Position numbers and translations under genes: made by a program
The notes under the pieces: generated by a model
Database searches by the model: none
The model's input: the letters and a program-made list of their open reading frames with translations, nothing else
Told to the model about the DNA's origin: nothing
Assembly (NCBI GenBank): GCA_016930515.1
Contig: JAFGGO010000106.1
Coordinates: 1-50,434 of the forward strand
Source: Promethearchaeota archaeon
GTDB taxonomy: Archaea; Asgardarchaeota; Lokiarchaeia; Sigyniarchaeales; SOKP01
Length of the DNA stretch: 50,434 nt
Reading direction: 5' to 3'
Shown here: positions 8,148 to 16,988 of the stretch, piece after piece
Position numbering within the stretch: position 1 is the stretch's first letter
Layout: each line of letters opens with the position of its first letter

Positions 8148-8633
8148 TTACTTTTGACCTCTTTTCTTCCGAACGACGCCAATAACAAGCCCGTGTCGAC
8201 CTGTGGATTTCGTTCGTTGACCCCTTACTTTCAATCGGAAGTGGTGCCTGACGCCCTTGTAGCTCTTGATGCGCTTCATTCGATCGATGTCTCGCTTTAC
8301 GGTAATGTCCAATTGGTTTCCTATAACGTGCTTGTCGCCTCCATCCCTGAGGTCGTTCTTTCGATTGACCATCCAATTTGGAACCCCGTATTTAATCGGG
8401 TCCAATATGATTTCTTCGATATTATTAAGGTCTTTTTCCCCCAACACTCCAATCCGGATGTTGGGATCCACATTTGCAACCATGACTACCGCTTGAGCAA
8501 ATCTCCGTCCCACGCCTCTAATTTGCGTTAAGGCGTGCTCCACTTTCGAGCTACCATCGACTTGCGATCGAAGCTTTCGGAAAAACACTTTTTCCCGATA
8601 ATTTTTTGGTCGTATTGCTGGTACCGAACTCAT
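8148..8633 (-). CDS. rps13: Small-subunit ribosomal protein uS13 (canonical copy)
   Basis: 161-residue uS13, the head protein that contacts uL5 and the P-site tRNA. It has the helix-two-turns-helix core (ALTQIRGVGRRFAQAVV), the middle domain, ITVKRDIDRMKRIKSYKGVRHHFRLKVRGQRTKSTGR, and a basic tail ending VVRKKRGQK. The N-terminal extension up to VFFRKLRSQVDG is shared with the adjacent paralog, marking a recent local duplication. This copy keeps the RGQRTKSTGR motif and is presumably the one in ordinary ribosomes. Confidence 0.96.
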   Translation of the reverse strand: MSSVPAIRPKNYREKVFFRKLRSQVDGSSKVEHALTQIRGVGRRFAQAVVMVANVDPNIRIGVLGEKDLNNIEEIILDPIKYGVPNWMVNRKNDLRDGGDKHVIGNQLDITVKRDIDRMKRIKSYKGVRHHFRLKVRGQRTKSTGRHGLVIGVVRKKRGQK

Positions 8634-8742
8634 ATAAGATCAATTCTTTTATTAACTACTATGGTTAGTAAAAAGCAGAATTTAATATTAATTTTTTGGT
8701 TTCGATCTCTTAGAAGTAGGTTTTGAATTATTTAAGACAATT

Positions 8743-9183
8743 TTACTCCTTTTTTACGATTTGCATGCCCCTAACACCAGATTTTTTGCGATGTCTCCAG
8801 CCCTTAAAACTCTTCATTCGCTTCATCATATCGATATCGCATTTTGTGGTAATATCTAATTGGTTGCCTATATAGTGATCGTTCCATCCATTCTTAAAAT
8901 CATATTTTCTATTAAGCATCTCGACAGGAACGCCGTGCATTTCAGGATTCAAGGCTATCTCTTCGATTCGATCAAGATCGATTTGTTCAAGCGCCCCAAT
9001 TCGAATATTAGGATCTATTTTAGCAATCATAATTATCAGTTGAGCATATTTTTTGCCAATACCCCTGATTTGAGTTAAGGCGCGCTCTACTTTTGAGCTT
9101 CCGTCTACTTGAGATCGAAGCTTTCGGAAAAATACTTTTTCTCGGTAATTATCAGGTCTAATTGCTGGTATAGTATCATCCAT
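8743..9183 (-). CDS. Divergent second uS13 without the RGQRT tail
   Basis: 146-residue paralog of the neighbouring uS13. The first 60 residues are nearly identical (NYREKVFFRKLRSQVDGSSKVE, ALTQIRGIGKKYAQ) and the middle domain is recognisable (GNQLDITTKCDIDMMKRMKSFKGWRH). The ending is changed to RKKSGVRGMQIVKKE, so the conserved RGQRTKSTGR block and the long basic tail that reaches the P-site tRNA are gone. The middle domain has more substitutions than the N-terminus. It is first in the ribosomal cluster, 109 bases upstream of rps13, with an ATG start. It could be a regulated ribosome variant, an extra-ribosomal protein or an early decay product; the frame is intact. Confidence 0.85.
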   Translation of the reverse strand: MDDTIPAIRPDNYREKVFFRKLRSQVDGSSKVERALTQIRGIGKKYAQLIIMIAKIDPNIRIGALEQIDLDRIEEIALNPEMHGVPVEMLNRKYDFKNGWNDHYIGNQLDITTKCDIDMMKRMKSFKGWRHRKKSGVRGMQIVKKE

Positions 9184-9369
9184 TTTCGAAACCTCTTGAT
9201 AATTATAATCACTAAGGATTAATATTGATATTCATTGTGAGTATTAAAGCTTAAATGATGACAAAATCCTAGACTTTACTGAATGAAAGTTAAAAAATTC
9301 AAATAGTATCGCATGTAATCTTATTATATCACAAGAAGATTAACCCAATAAAAAGGATTTTTTGAAAAC

Positions 9370-10656
9370 ATGCTTGACATCGAATTGTTCCGAACGAACC
9401 TTGAAAAAATAATAGGATCGGAAAAAAAAAGGTTTAAAGATCCAATAAACGCGGAAAAGACGCTGGAATACGATACAAAATGGAGAAATACCATAACGGA
9501 ATTACAAAAATTAAGGCAAAAAAGAAACGAAATAAACAATCAAATTAATAACTATAAGAAAAGCAAGGAAAATGCGAAAGCTGAAGAAGCAATAAAAACA
9601 TCCAAGGAATTAAAAGACCAGATTGAAGTTTTAGAAAGAAATGAGAAAGAATTCCTTGAAAAGAGAGATGATTTTCGCTACAAGGTAGGGAACATCATAC
9701 ACGAATCCGTACCGATCGCCGAGACCGAGGAAGGAAACAAGGTGGAAAGAACGGGGGGACAGCACCCAAAGTTCTCATTTACTCCTTTAAATCACGTTGA
9801 CCTCGTAGAAACGGGTTTTGCTGACACGAAAAAGGCCGCAGAGATCGCAGGTTCGAGGTTTTACTACCTTCGGGGCGATTTGGTCATGCTCAATCTTGCG
9901 CTCTTGAAATTTGCATTGGATATTTTAGAGAAGAAAGGATTCGTTCCCATGTGGACCCCATTTTTCGTAAAACACGAAGTAATCAAGGCAGCAGCCGAGT
10001 TAGCGGATTTTGAAGATACTCTCTATAAGATACAAGATGAAGATCTTTACATGATTGCAACTTCGGAACAAACGATTGCGGCGTTCCATTACAACGAAAT
10101 CTTGGATCCCGAATCGCTTCCATTCAAATACGCGGGTGTGTCGTCGTGCTTTAGGAGAGAGGCGGGTTCGCACGGTAAGGATACCTTGGGAATTTTTAGA
10201 ATTCACCAGTTCGAAAAGATCGAGCAATTCATCTTTTGCAAGCCAGAAGAATCGTGGCAATTTCACGAAGAACTCATTTCAAACGCCGAAGAGATATACA
10301 AGCAATTAGAGCTCCCCTATAGGATAGTTAACATTGCGTCCGGTGATCTTAACGACAACGCCGCAAAGAAATACGACCTTGAAGCGTGGTTTCCAGCCTC
10401 TAATACTTATCGAGAGCTCGTATCGTGTAGTAATTGCCTTGATTATCAGGCTCGAAAGCTCAAAATAAGGATGGGAAAGGTCGGGGGAGCAACGGAAAAA
10501 CAAACGGTTCACACGCTAAACTCGACGGCCATTGCTACGGAAAGGACGATTTGTTGCATTTTAGAAAATTACCAAAACGATGACCAGACCGTCAGGGTAC
10601 CAAAAGCGCTTCAAAAATATATGAACGGCAAAAAGATTATAAACCCCGTTAAATGA
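9370..10656 (+). CDS. serS: Seryl-tRNA synthetase
   Basis: 428-residue class II SerRS that charges tRNA-Ser. It begins with the long antiparallel coiled-coil arm (about residues 30-110) that grips the long variable arm of tRNA-Ser. The catalytic core follows with motif 2 (SCFRREAGSHGKDT, then FRIHQFEKIEQF) and motif 3 (NSTAIATERTICCILENYQ). It is the common type, not the methanogen-specific rare form with the zinc-binding extra domain. The gene is divergent from the second uS13, and a TATA-like TTATTATAT lies about 45 bases before its ATG. A matching tRNA-Ser gene lies at 30.9 kb in this window. Confidence 0.96.
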   Translation: MLDIELFRTNLEKIIGSEKKRFKDPINAEKTLEYDTKWRNTITELQKLRQKRNEINNQINNYKKSKENAKAEEAIKTSKELKDQIEVLERNEKEFLEKRDDFRYKVGNIIHESVPIAETEEGNKVERTGGQHPKFSFTPLNHVDLVETGFADTKKAAEIAGSRFYYLRGDLVMLNLALLKFALDILEKKGFVPMWTPFFVKHEVIKAAAELADFEDTLYKIQDEDLYMIATSEQTIAAFHYNEILDPESLPFKYAGVSSCFRREAGSHGKDTLGIFRIHQFEKIEQFIFCKPEESWQFHEELISNAEEIYKQLELPYRIVNIASGDLNDNAAKKYDLEAWFPASNTYRELVSCSNCLDYQARKLKIRMGKVGGATEKQTVHTLNSTAIATERTICCILENYQNDDQTVRVPKALQKYMNGKKIINPVK

Positions 10657-10695
10657 TCAAATATATTAAAAGAAGACAAGACCAAGAGGATGAAT

Positions 10696-11931
10696 ATGGG
10701 AGAAGTATTATTGGAGGAATTTGAAGAATATTACAACAATAAAATCGATTTAAAATATTCTAAGATTAAAAAAGCTGTAAAAAAGCTCATGATCGATATT
10801 GAAACGAACTTGGTCGAAATTAAAAATAGCGTCGACCGTTTTCAAGAGGCTGCTGGGGATATCGGAGAAAAGGCCACGCGATCTCTGAATTTCTTCACGG
10901 ATAGGATTAACAAGCAGCTCGACGAGATAGAAATTCCCGATGATAATCAAATTACTCATGAAAACCTCACAAAATTATCAAACGAGGTAAAAAAACTATT
11001 CACGGTAATCAACGAGATCGCGCGAAAAGCACTCCCAAAGTTTCACAAGGAAGTTCAACCTCAGATAAAAGAGCTTAATTACTTAACTCGCAAGCTCCAA
11101 AAGCGACTTGCAATATTCAACCAATTTTTGAAGAAAAAATACGGGGACTTGAAAAGCGCAGAAGAGCTCGTAAAAAAAAAACTTCCAAAGTTTTTCACGC
11201 TTAAGGATAACATTGAAAATGTAAAAATGGATTTAACCAATTTTGAAAACGAATTCGAAGAGCGTAAAAACACTCAATCAGAGTTAACTGCTGAACTCAT
11301 GAAACTTGAAAAAAGCGATTTATTTAAAGAACTTGAAAAATTAAGAGACGAATTATTCAAACACAAGATTAAAGTTAACGACGAGCTTGGATTTAAAAAA
11401 GCTCTTAAGAAACTGAAAGTTGAACTGGAGAAAAATTCTTCACTCGTCCCTGGACTCGATATTAACTACCTGAAGGAGTTTCTAAAAAATCCCATTCAAA
11501 CTTTATCGAACGATACTTCAAACATGCAAAATTTTTCGGAACTCATGGTAAAACTGCGACACGCATTGGAAGAGAACAAGCTTAACTTAAAAGCCGATAA
11601 AAAGGAAAAAACCATCGAACACATCAACAAGATATTTGATGAAAAACAACTTTACAAGGACATAGATAAGATCAAGGATTTAAAATCTAAAATCGCAGAA
11701 ATGGAGAAAAAAATTAGCGAAGCGGGTATTTCAAGCAAGTTAGAAGAAGTTAAAAATCAGATTTCTATTAATACCGTAAAACTCGAACACCTTGAAAACG
11801 ACCTTGAGAAAAAAAACAGCGATTTCACGAGATATCTCAATGTTTTAAAAAAAGAAAGAGAAGACTTCCATGATTTACTGAGTCAAGAAATAGGCGAAGA
11901 TGTAAGGATAAAAATAGAATTTACATTTTAA
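10696..11931 (+). CDS. Long coiled-coil protein of unknown function
   Basis: About 411 residues, almost wholly alpha-helical and charged, with heptad-like spacing of Leu/Ile over most of the length, for example LKEFLKNPIQTL, LRHALEENKLNLK, LKSKIAEMEKKIS. There is no membrane segment, no Walker motif and no terminal globular domain visible. The likely start is ATG 10696, which has an AGAGG just upstream; ATG 10690 is also possible. It follows serS by about 40 bases and may be co-transcribed. Its 3' end overlaps the convergent CofC gene by four bases. It could be structural or a scaffold, but nothing more can be claimed. Confidence 0.7.
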   Translation: MGEVLLEEFEEYYNNKIDLKYSKIKKAVKKLMIDIETNLVEIKNSVDRFQEAAGDIGEKATRSLNFFTDRINKQLDEIEIPDDNQITHENLTKLSNEVKKLFTVINEIARKALPKFHKEVQPQIKELNYLTRKLQKRLAIFNQFLKKKYGDLKSAEELVKKKLPKFFTLKDNIENVKMDLTNFENEFEERKNTQSELTAELMKLEKSDLFKELEKLRDELFKHKIKVNDELGFKKALKKLKVELEKNSSLVPGLDINYLKEFLKNPIQTLSNDTSNMQNFSELMVKLRHALEENKLNLKADKKEKTIEHINKIFDEKQLYKDIDKIKDLKSKIAEMEKKISEAGISSKLEEVKNQISINTVKLEHLENDLEKKNSDFTRYLNVLKKEREDFHDLLSQEIGEDVRIKIEFTF

Positions 11932-12662
11932 TCGTACTTTTTAGTGACTTGGAATTTTCGATTATTGCTTCCATTTATTTTTTGTAAGGACGAATTAAGG
12001 TTATTTTTTAGAAATAAGTAAGTCTTTTTCTCTTTCAAATTAAACATTTTTAGATATTCATATGCCATCAACAGGTCAGATTCAATATCGACATCAAAAC
12101 TAGCTCTGAAAGAATCGTAAATCGCCACGTCTTCAATTCCTTTTTTTTTTGCTTCAGTTAACAAGGACTTCAAGGAAGTCGTATTAGGAGAACAAAAAGT
12201 AGGTTCTATAATATTCGGAGGGACCCTACCCAAGACAGAGATTCCCATGGATTGAATTGCAGGGCACACGACCATCCTGTTTTTATTCATTAACTTTAGT
12301 ATATCGTAGAAATTTCTCTTTGAGATTAAAACTAAATCAAGGAAGGCAATGAGAGTGGCGCGTGCGTCTAATTCAGTTATCGCGATTTGGTTCATGGTTT
12401 TGATAATTTCGTCGAAGGATCTTTGGTGATTTTTCTTATCTTCTTTAAACCCTACACACCCAAAATTTTCAGCAAGATCAAGTGTTTCTTGATCCTGACC
12501 AAAGACAACAATTTCTTTAAATTTATTTACTTCAGTAAGCGTAATAAGCATGTCTTCTAACATTGCAAGCGTTAGATTTATTAAATTTTCACGAGATAAG
12601 CAATTTTCTAACCGAGATTTCGATCTCGAGAGTGGTGCCACGGGTATTAATACGATCGTCAT
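11928..12662 (-). CDS. cofC: CofC-like 2-phospho-L-lactate guanylyltransferase
   Basis: 244 residues of the CofC nucleotidyltransferase family. CofC activates 2-phospholactate (or a related three-carbon acid) with GTP for coenzyme F420 synthesis. The N-terminal signature is clear: VLIPVAPLSRSKSRLENCLSRENLINLTLAMLED (positions 4-37), with the Lys/Arg-rich nucleotide loop. FGQDQETLDLAENFG follows. The metal and substrate region is diverged: the usual GDLPL-like stretch reads LIAFLDLVLIS, and FDVDIESDL replaces the FD-x-D end motif with conserved acids. Activity is therefore less certain than family membership. No other F420 gene lies nearby. Confidence 0.75.
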   Translation of the reverse strand: MTIVLIPVAPLSRSKSRLENCLSRENLINLTLAMLEDMLITLTEVNKFKEIVVFGQDQETLDLAENFGCVGFKEDKKNHQRSFDEIIKTMNQIAITELDARATLIAFLDLVLISKRNFYDILKLMNKNRMVVCPAIQSMGISVLGRVPPNIIEPTFCSPNTTSLKSLLTEAKKKGIEDVAIYDSFRASFDVDIESDLLMAYEYLKMFNLKEKKTYLFLKNNLNSSLQKINGSNNRKFQVTKKYD

Positions 12663-12768
12663 TTTTAGAAAATCACTTAAGAAAACAAAGAGAATGCAAA
12701 ATTGTTAATCTGTATTAATGTGTTTAATATTTGAAGGTTTTTATCAATTGCTTTAAAAAAGAGAAAAA

Positions 12769-13326
12769 CTATTTCATGTTGTTTATGATTTTTATGGCTA
12801 ATCGTCTAAAAGCCTCATCAACATTCTTGTTTAATTTTGCCGATGTTTCAAAGTATTCAACACCAATACTCTCGACTTTCTTTTTAATCACATCGTCATC
12901 AATGACTTTAGGAAGGTCGGATTTGTTTCCAACTATGAGGAAGGGAACGTCACCACTCAATTCTTTTAGTTTAGAAATCCAAAAATCTAGACTTTCGAAA
13001 GATTTCTTTGAATCGAGATTGAATACAACAAGGGCTCCAACTGCTTGGAAAAAGTAGTATTCGTTTGCAAATAACTTATCTTTTTGTCCTCCAAGATCCC
13101 ATAAATATAACTTTAAGCCCTTACCTTTTATAGATTCTTTAAGATCTTGATCCTCTAGCTCGATTTCGTCAATCATGCTATTGAGATCTATTTCTTTAAT
13201 CAAAAAATTAGCCCCAATCGTTTGAATGTATTCTTCTTCAAATTGATTGTCAACATAACGAGCGAGGAGACTTGTTTTACCCGCTCCTGCCGAGCCGCAT
13301 AAAATTACCTTACCTCGAAAGCTCAT
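12769..13326 (-). CDS. Rab/Ras-like small GTPase
   Basis: 185-residue Ras-superfamily GTPase. G1 is GSAGAGKTSL, switch I contains the conserved Thr in YIQTIGANF, G3 is WDLGGQ with the catalytic Gln, G4 is NKSDL, and G5 is ETSAK. The arrangement fits the Rab/Ras-like GTPases expanded in Asgard archaea. An acidic insertion (about residues 50-65, DEIELEDQDLKESIKGKG) between switch I and the WDLGGQ strand is unusual. There is no C-terminal cysteine, so no prenylation site. It is monocistronic, between CofC and a TrmB regulator. Confidence 0.92.
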   Translation of the reverse strand: MSFRGKVILCGSAGAGKTSLLARYVDNQFEEEYIQTIGANFLIKEIDLNSMIDEIELEDQDLKESIKGKGLKLYLWDLGGQKDKLFANEYYFFQAVGALVVFNLDSKKSFESLDFWISKLKELSGDVPFLIVGNKSDLPKVIDDDVIKKKVESIGVEYFETSAKLNKNVDEAFRRLAIKIINNMK

Positions 13327-13411
13327 GGTTTCAATTCACCAATTTTTGTCGCTTAATATATAAAAATTATATTTGCTTTAATTATTTTTTTTAATTACCT
13401 TAATTTATTAT

Positions 13412-14260
13412 TCAAGTTTCATTTGAGGATTTTTTTACCGTTTTAGTCGTGAGAGCTATTAGCTTGCATTGGGAATTTATAAAATGTCTAAACAAGTGCT
13501 CGTATCCAATGACTTGTTTGTCCTTTCCGTGTTCAAGCCATAACCCCGATGTGTATTCTGGTGCCTCTATAATTTGGTCTAAAGTTGTTAACAAAAAGTC
13601 GTTATCAGCGATTAACAATCCAAAAGGGATGACCGAAGCTCCTTCTATTGAATGAATTATAATATTTATTTTTAATAATTTCTTGATTTCTTCTTTTAAT
13701 ACATCGTGATACTTCAACGCAATGACTATCTGGATGTTTTCGTTCGAGAATTTTTTGTTCCACAATTCCTTAAATATCCAATCGGAACTACCTTTCGATA
13801 ATTCTTCCATTAATAGATCTGGAGTAACAACAAAAAAAATTCGTTTTTCAGCATCACTTATTAATTCCTTTATTTTTTTTCTTATTTTCTCTCTTGAGCT
13901 AATCGCCCAAACTCTAGGTTCCGATTCTTCATCATCAATTTTTAAATCAGAAATCATTTTTTCTAAGTCCATCGTATCGGATATTTTGCGTTTATAGTCT
14001 TCTCGGATTGATTTGAATATCCTTTCGACTGGTATAACTTGGTAATTTGCTCCTCTCTTAACGGGCTCTTTTTGGATGAATCCTTTTTCTATTAGTCGGT
14101 TTAAGGAATCATATACTCGAGCACGATCCACGCCAGAGTTACGAGCAATATCTGCGGGGCTTAATATTTTATACTTACATAAAGTTAGCAAAACTTTCGA
14201 GTCGTTTTTAGTAAAACCCAATTCTTGAAGAGAGTCTTCTATTTCTGATTCGGTCATCAT
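13412..14260 (-). CDS. TrmB-family transcription regulator
   Basis: 282 residues. The N-terminal winged helix (about residues 5-80: LGFTKNDSKVLLTLCKYKILSPADIARNSGVDRARVYDSL, then a GFIQKEP wing) is the TrmB type. A coiled linker leads to a C-terminal domain (about 115-270) resembling the PLD-like sugar-sensing part of TrmB proteins. TrmB regulators often respond to sugars; the ligand here is unknown. It starts at one of two adjacent ATG codons. The upstream 500 bases to the histone gene are divergent and probably contain both promoters. Confidence 0.85.
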   Translation of the reverse strand: MMTESEIEDSLQELGFTKNDSKVLLTLCKYKILSPADIARNSGVDRARVYDSLNRLIEKGFIQKEPVKRGANYQVIPVERIFKSIREDYKRKISDTMDLEKMISDLKIDDEESEPRVWAISSREKIRKKIKELISDAEKRIFFVVTPDLLMEELSKGSSDWIFKELWNKKFSNENIQIVIALKYHDVLKEEIKKLLKINIIIHSIEGASVIPFGLLIADNDFLLTTLDQIIEAPEYTSGLWLEHGKDKQVIGYEHLFRHFINSQCKLIALTTKTVKKSSNET

Positions 14261-14775
14261 GCTAATATTTTCGTAAAATTATTTCTGTTAAAAATGAACT
14301 AATATGCTAATCTTAAAAATCCTATTTAATTTTTTATTTTCTAAAATAAAATTAATATTTTTGTTCAAGGGTGTTATTAGCATCTTTTGTAGATTTAATA
14401 GCAATAGAAGCTTTTGGTGTGGTTTCTAACTGATGATTAGAATTCGTTCTCAACCTTAACGATATAACCAAGATTATGATCAAGGTATCAATTTATCAAG
14501 GGATTTCTGACTCAAAATTTTTATTTATTTATTAATAAAACTAAAGGGAACAATTGAAAAAACTAGCGTTCAAGGGAAATAAAAATTATCGCGAAAAATT
14601 TTGTCGGTACGATAAAATTATCGAATTCATTTTCACTCAACCAAAAAGCTATCATGAAAATTCCGAAACGGGTCATTCCGAAACATAATATTTATATAAT
14701 AGAATGGTTAAGTAATAATTAACAACTAATATTAAATTACAAAAAATTTTTAAAAAATTAGTGGAGGAAATTATT
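14261..14775. other. Long intergenic region between TrmB and histone genes
   Basis: A divergent intergenic stretch of 515 bases, strongly AT-rich. Apart from the putative TATA box before the histone gene, I find no open frame, tRNA or stable hairpin. Its length suggests regulatory sites for both flanking genes, or a long leader. Confidence 0.5.
14689..14701 (+). promoter_or_regulatory. Putative TATA box of the histone gene
   Basis: TATTTATATAAT-like sequence about 75-85 bases before the histone ATG, implying a leader of roughly 50 bases. Strong histone expression would fit this near-ideal archaeal TATA element. Position and sequence are the only evidence. Confidence 0.5.
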
Positions 14776-15054
14776 ATGGCTAAAAAACCAGCAGCAAAAC
14801 CAAAACCAGCGGCAAAAAAGAAACCAGCAGCACCTAAGGCTAAGAAAGCTGATGCAGGATATATAGCAAAAGCACCTATCCGAAGATTAATGAAGAAAGA
14901 GGGCGCTGATTTGGTAGCAGCCGAAGCATTAGACAAATTGATTGCGTTCTTAGAAACTTCTGCATCCAACGCAACAAAAGAAGCAATCAAAATCTGCAAG
15001 GCTGACAAGAGAAAAAGAGTCACCGCTCAAGACATTCGAGCAGCTACGAGATAA
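14776..15054 (+). CDS. Archaeal histone with a Lys/Ala/Pro-rich N-terminal tail
   Basis: 92-residue histone-fold protein. The fold spans about residues 31-92: IAKAPIRRLMKKEGADLV (first helix and loop), a long central helix ALDKLIAFLETSASNATKEA, then KICKADKRKRVTAQDIRAATR. It is preceded by a tail of about 28 residues made of repeated KPAAK units rich in Lys, Ala and Pro, like the tails reported for some Asgard histones and analogous in composition to eukaryotic tails. ATG 14776 is chosen over GTG 14761 because GGAGG lies 9-10 bases ahead of it. A T tract follows the stop. It would wrap DNA as a dimer or longer polymer. Confidence 0.95.
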   Translation: MAKKPAAKPKPAAKKKPAAPKAKKADAGYIAKAPIRRLMKKEGADLVAAEALDKLIAFLETSASNATKEAIKICKADKRKRVTAQDIRAATR

Positions 15055-15111
15055 GTGCTCATTGTCATACAAGTTAAGTTTTTTTTTCTTATTTTTTCAT
15101 TTTATAATTTT

Positions 15112-15633
15112 CTACTTCATTTTAGCAAAAAAATCATTGTTCAAGTATTTTTGAATATTGCTACTAATTTTTGTTTTTACATCTTCTAAACCTTCAACCA
15201 CTACTCTCGTTTTACCCACGATATCAATGAATCCAAGCTCACTACCATATCGAGGGACGATATGAAAATGAATGTGTTCGATACTTCCGCCCGCTTGACG
15301 ACCTTGGTTCATTCCGATGTTATAACCTTTAGGTTCGTACAGATCGTCAATCATTAACTGCAAACCTTGTATCATCCTTGAAATATGAATTAATTCCTCT
15401 CTTGTAAGGTCAATGTATCTTAGCACATGTCGTACAGGTACGACCATAATGTGAGCGGGATTATAAGGATAAAGATTTAAGAGTACAAAAGCTATATTAT
15501 CTTGATAAACTTTCAAGGAAACGACCCTATCATCGTCGTCCCGGACAGAGCATAAGATACACTCTACCTTCGGCCTGTTTTTACCTTGAGCATATTCAAG
15601 TTTTCCAAGCGCTCTTAACCAATTTTCAAACAT
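15112..15633 (-). CDS. HIT-family hydrolase
   Basis: 173-residue histidine-triad protein acting on nucleotide phosphoryl bonds. It shows the HIT catalytic motif HIHFHIVPR at about residues 119-127, the preceding GMNQGRQAGGSIEH, a CILC near the N-terminus, and the usual NLYPYNPAHIMVVPVRH substrate strand. The start MFENWLRALGKLEYAQGK resembles the diadenosine-polyphosphate hydrolase/phosphorylase branch. It is last in a minus-strand run with the genes at 15651-18257, 18 bases after the stop of the DUF2299-like gene. Confidence 0.92.
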   Translation of the reverse strand: MFENWLRALGKLEYAQGKNRPKVECILCSVRDDDDRVVSLKVYQDNIAFVLLNLYPYNPAHIMVVPVRHVLRYIDLTREELIHISRMIQGLQLMIDDLYEPKGYNIGMNQGRQAGGSIEHIHFHIVPRYGSELGFIDIVGKTRVVVEGLEDVKTKISSNIQKYLNNDFFAKMK

Positions 15634-15650
15634 GATTTTCTATGATCCAC

Positions 15651-16178
15651 TTAGCTATAAAGTGAAAAATCCGTACTAGGTTCAAAATTTTTTGGTTCAT
15701 AAAAATCGTTTAATTCCATTTTTTCCGAACAATACTCACTTAACAAGATATCTCCATACATTGCACAATTAAACACGCGTCGAATACTTTTATATAACGA
15801 ATTCTTTGAAATAATACCATCATTTTTCAAGAATATCTGGTCCACGATCTCGTATCTTGCGTTTGGCATGTCAATTCGAAAAAATACATCTTTTTGAACG
15901 AAATGTTTTTTTAATTCTAAGAAAAACTGCTTTTCTTCGTCCAAAGATCCCAATAACTTAGCCTGCTCGGAATTAATCTGAGTTCCAATCGATATCATTA
16001 CACAATCCTTCTTTTTGGGTTGAAATACATGCATCATGTGACCTTTTTCAATTCCAGGAGGGAAGGAAAACATGAAACCAAATTCTAGTTTTTCGTTAGA
16101 AATTTCGTTTCTAAGAATTTCCTCCTCATCAAGATATGTTCGGATAAACATTTCAATCGGATTCTTATTTTTCAACAT
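15651..16178 (-). CDS. DUF2299-like conserved archaeal protein
   Basis: 175 residues from ATG 16176-16178; a TTG seven codons upstream is also open. The order of features fits DUF2299, an archaeal family with a chaperone-like alpha/beta fold and no known function. There is an N-terminal helix, a strand pair with FGFMFSFPPG and HMMHVFQPKKKDCVMISIG, a helix, FFRIDMP, then a C-terminal VDQIFLKNDGIISKNSLYKSIRRVF segment. Assignment is by remembered pattern and is moderate. It lies inside the minus-strand run between a small unknown gene and HIT. Confidence 0.65.
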   Translation of the reverse strand: MLKNKNPIEMFIRTYLDEEEILRNEISNEKLEFGFMFSFPPGIEKGHMMHVFQPKKKDCVMISIGTQINSEQAKLLGSLDEEKQFFLELKKHFVQKDVFFRIDMPNARYEIVDQIFLKNDGIISKNSLYKSIRRVFNCAMYGDILLSEYCSEKMELNDFYEPKNFEPSTDFSLYS

Positions 16179-16254
16179 TTTAATCGTTAATATAAACAAT
16201 ATTTGAAATTACTTTATGATTTAGATCACACATTATATTAACTAGACCATAGAA

Positions 16255-16620
16255 TTAATACTTGCCCCGAGGTCTTACTTGAGGCTCAACACCTGCATCT
16301 TGCAGTTTTTTTGTGTTTTCTTCGAGTTCTTCTCTTGAGGAACAGAAAATAACCTTTAAATTAGCAACATCAACAAAAAGCGTTCCCACGATACCTAATC
16401 CCATGAGCTTGTTGTCCTTTCCTATAAATGTGTTATCAATACCCATCTTTATGGCTTGATTTCCGTCGTCTAATTCTACTAATTGGGGTTGACACGCAGT
16501 ATAACCAGGACCTATATGCTGGAGCAAGTAATTCATCAAGGCGTAGTCTAATTCATCGTTTATTTCTCCTTTTTGTTGGAGAATCTTTATAACTTTGGGT
16601 ACAGTGGTGTTAAGAGACAT
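16255..16620 (-). CDS. Conserved hypothetical alpha/beta protein
   Basis: 121 residues, not recognised. A helical N-terminus (VPKVIKILQQKGEINDELDYALMNYLLQH) precedes a beta-rich part with GLGIVGTLFVDVANLKVIFCSS, ending in EPQVRPRGKY. There is no membrane segment or metal motif. Good codon structure, an ATG start with GGAA upstream, and its place 38 bases behind the DUF211 gene support it as real and co-transcribed. The role is unknown. Confidence 0.65.
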   Translation of the reverse strand: MSLNTTVPKVIKILQQKGEINDELDYALMNYLLQHIGPGYTACQPQLVELDDGNQAIKMGIDNTFIGKDNKLMGLGIVGTLFVDVANLKVIFCSSREELEENTKKLQDAGVEPQVRPRGKY

Positions 16621-16657
16621 TTTAATTCTTTTCCTTTTTCCACATTTTTATAAAAAA

Positions 16658-16915
16658 TCATTTCCAGTTCTCAATGGTTACCTTATCGACGCTATGTAAT
16701 GCGCAATTATTCGCTTCTAATGTTTTCGTGATTTCCTCGATTGAAATGTTACCAGAACCTGCAATAATTATGGTAATGGATGTGGTCTTTTGATCGATTT
16801 CTTCAACCTTGATTTCAACGGCCTTAACCCCCGTAAGCGCTTCTAAAGTTCTCGCTAATTGGTCTATACTGGGTTGGTGTGGTTTTAGCACATCAAGAGT
16901 ATATTCAATTTTCAT
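16658..16915 (-). CDS. DUF211 family protein
   Basis: 85 residues starting at ATG 16913-16915, inside a longer open frame. It matches the archaeal DUF211 family: MKIEYTLDVLKPHQPSIDQLARTLEALTGVKAVEIKVEEID, a second strand TTSITIIIAGSGNIS, and LHSVDKVTIEN at the end, giving a ferredoxin-like beta-alpha-beta fold. The family is known to form small oligomers but its function is undefined. It sits between the unknown 121-residue gene and the HAD hydrolase in the same minus-strand run. Confidence 0.85.
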   Translation of the reverse strand: MKIEYTLDVLKPHQPSIDQLARTLEALTGVKAVEIKVEEIDQKTTSITIIIAGSGNISIEEITKTLEANNCALHSVDKVTIENWK

Positions 16916-16988
16916 TTTAATCTTATATTGTGCGGTAAAGTGATTTTTTTGATATATCATTAATAGTCATTAAAATATTAAAACATTG

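Noticed and set aside
8091..8531. Long plus-strand frame opposite rps13
   Set aside because: It is the antisense shadow of the clearly coding uS13 gene.
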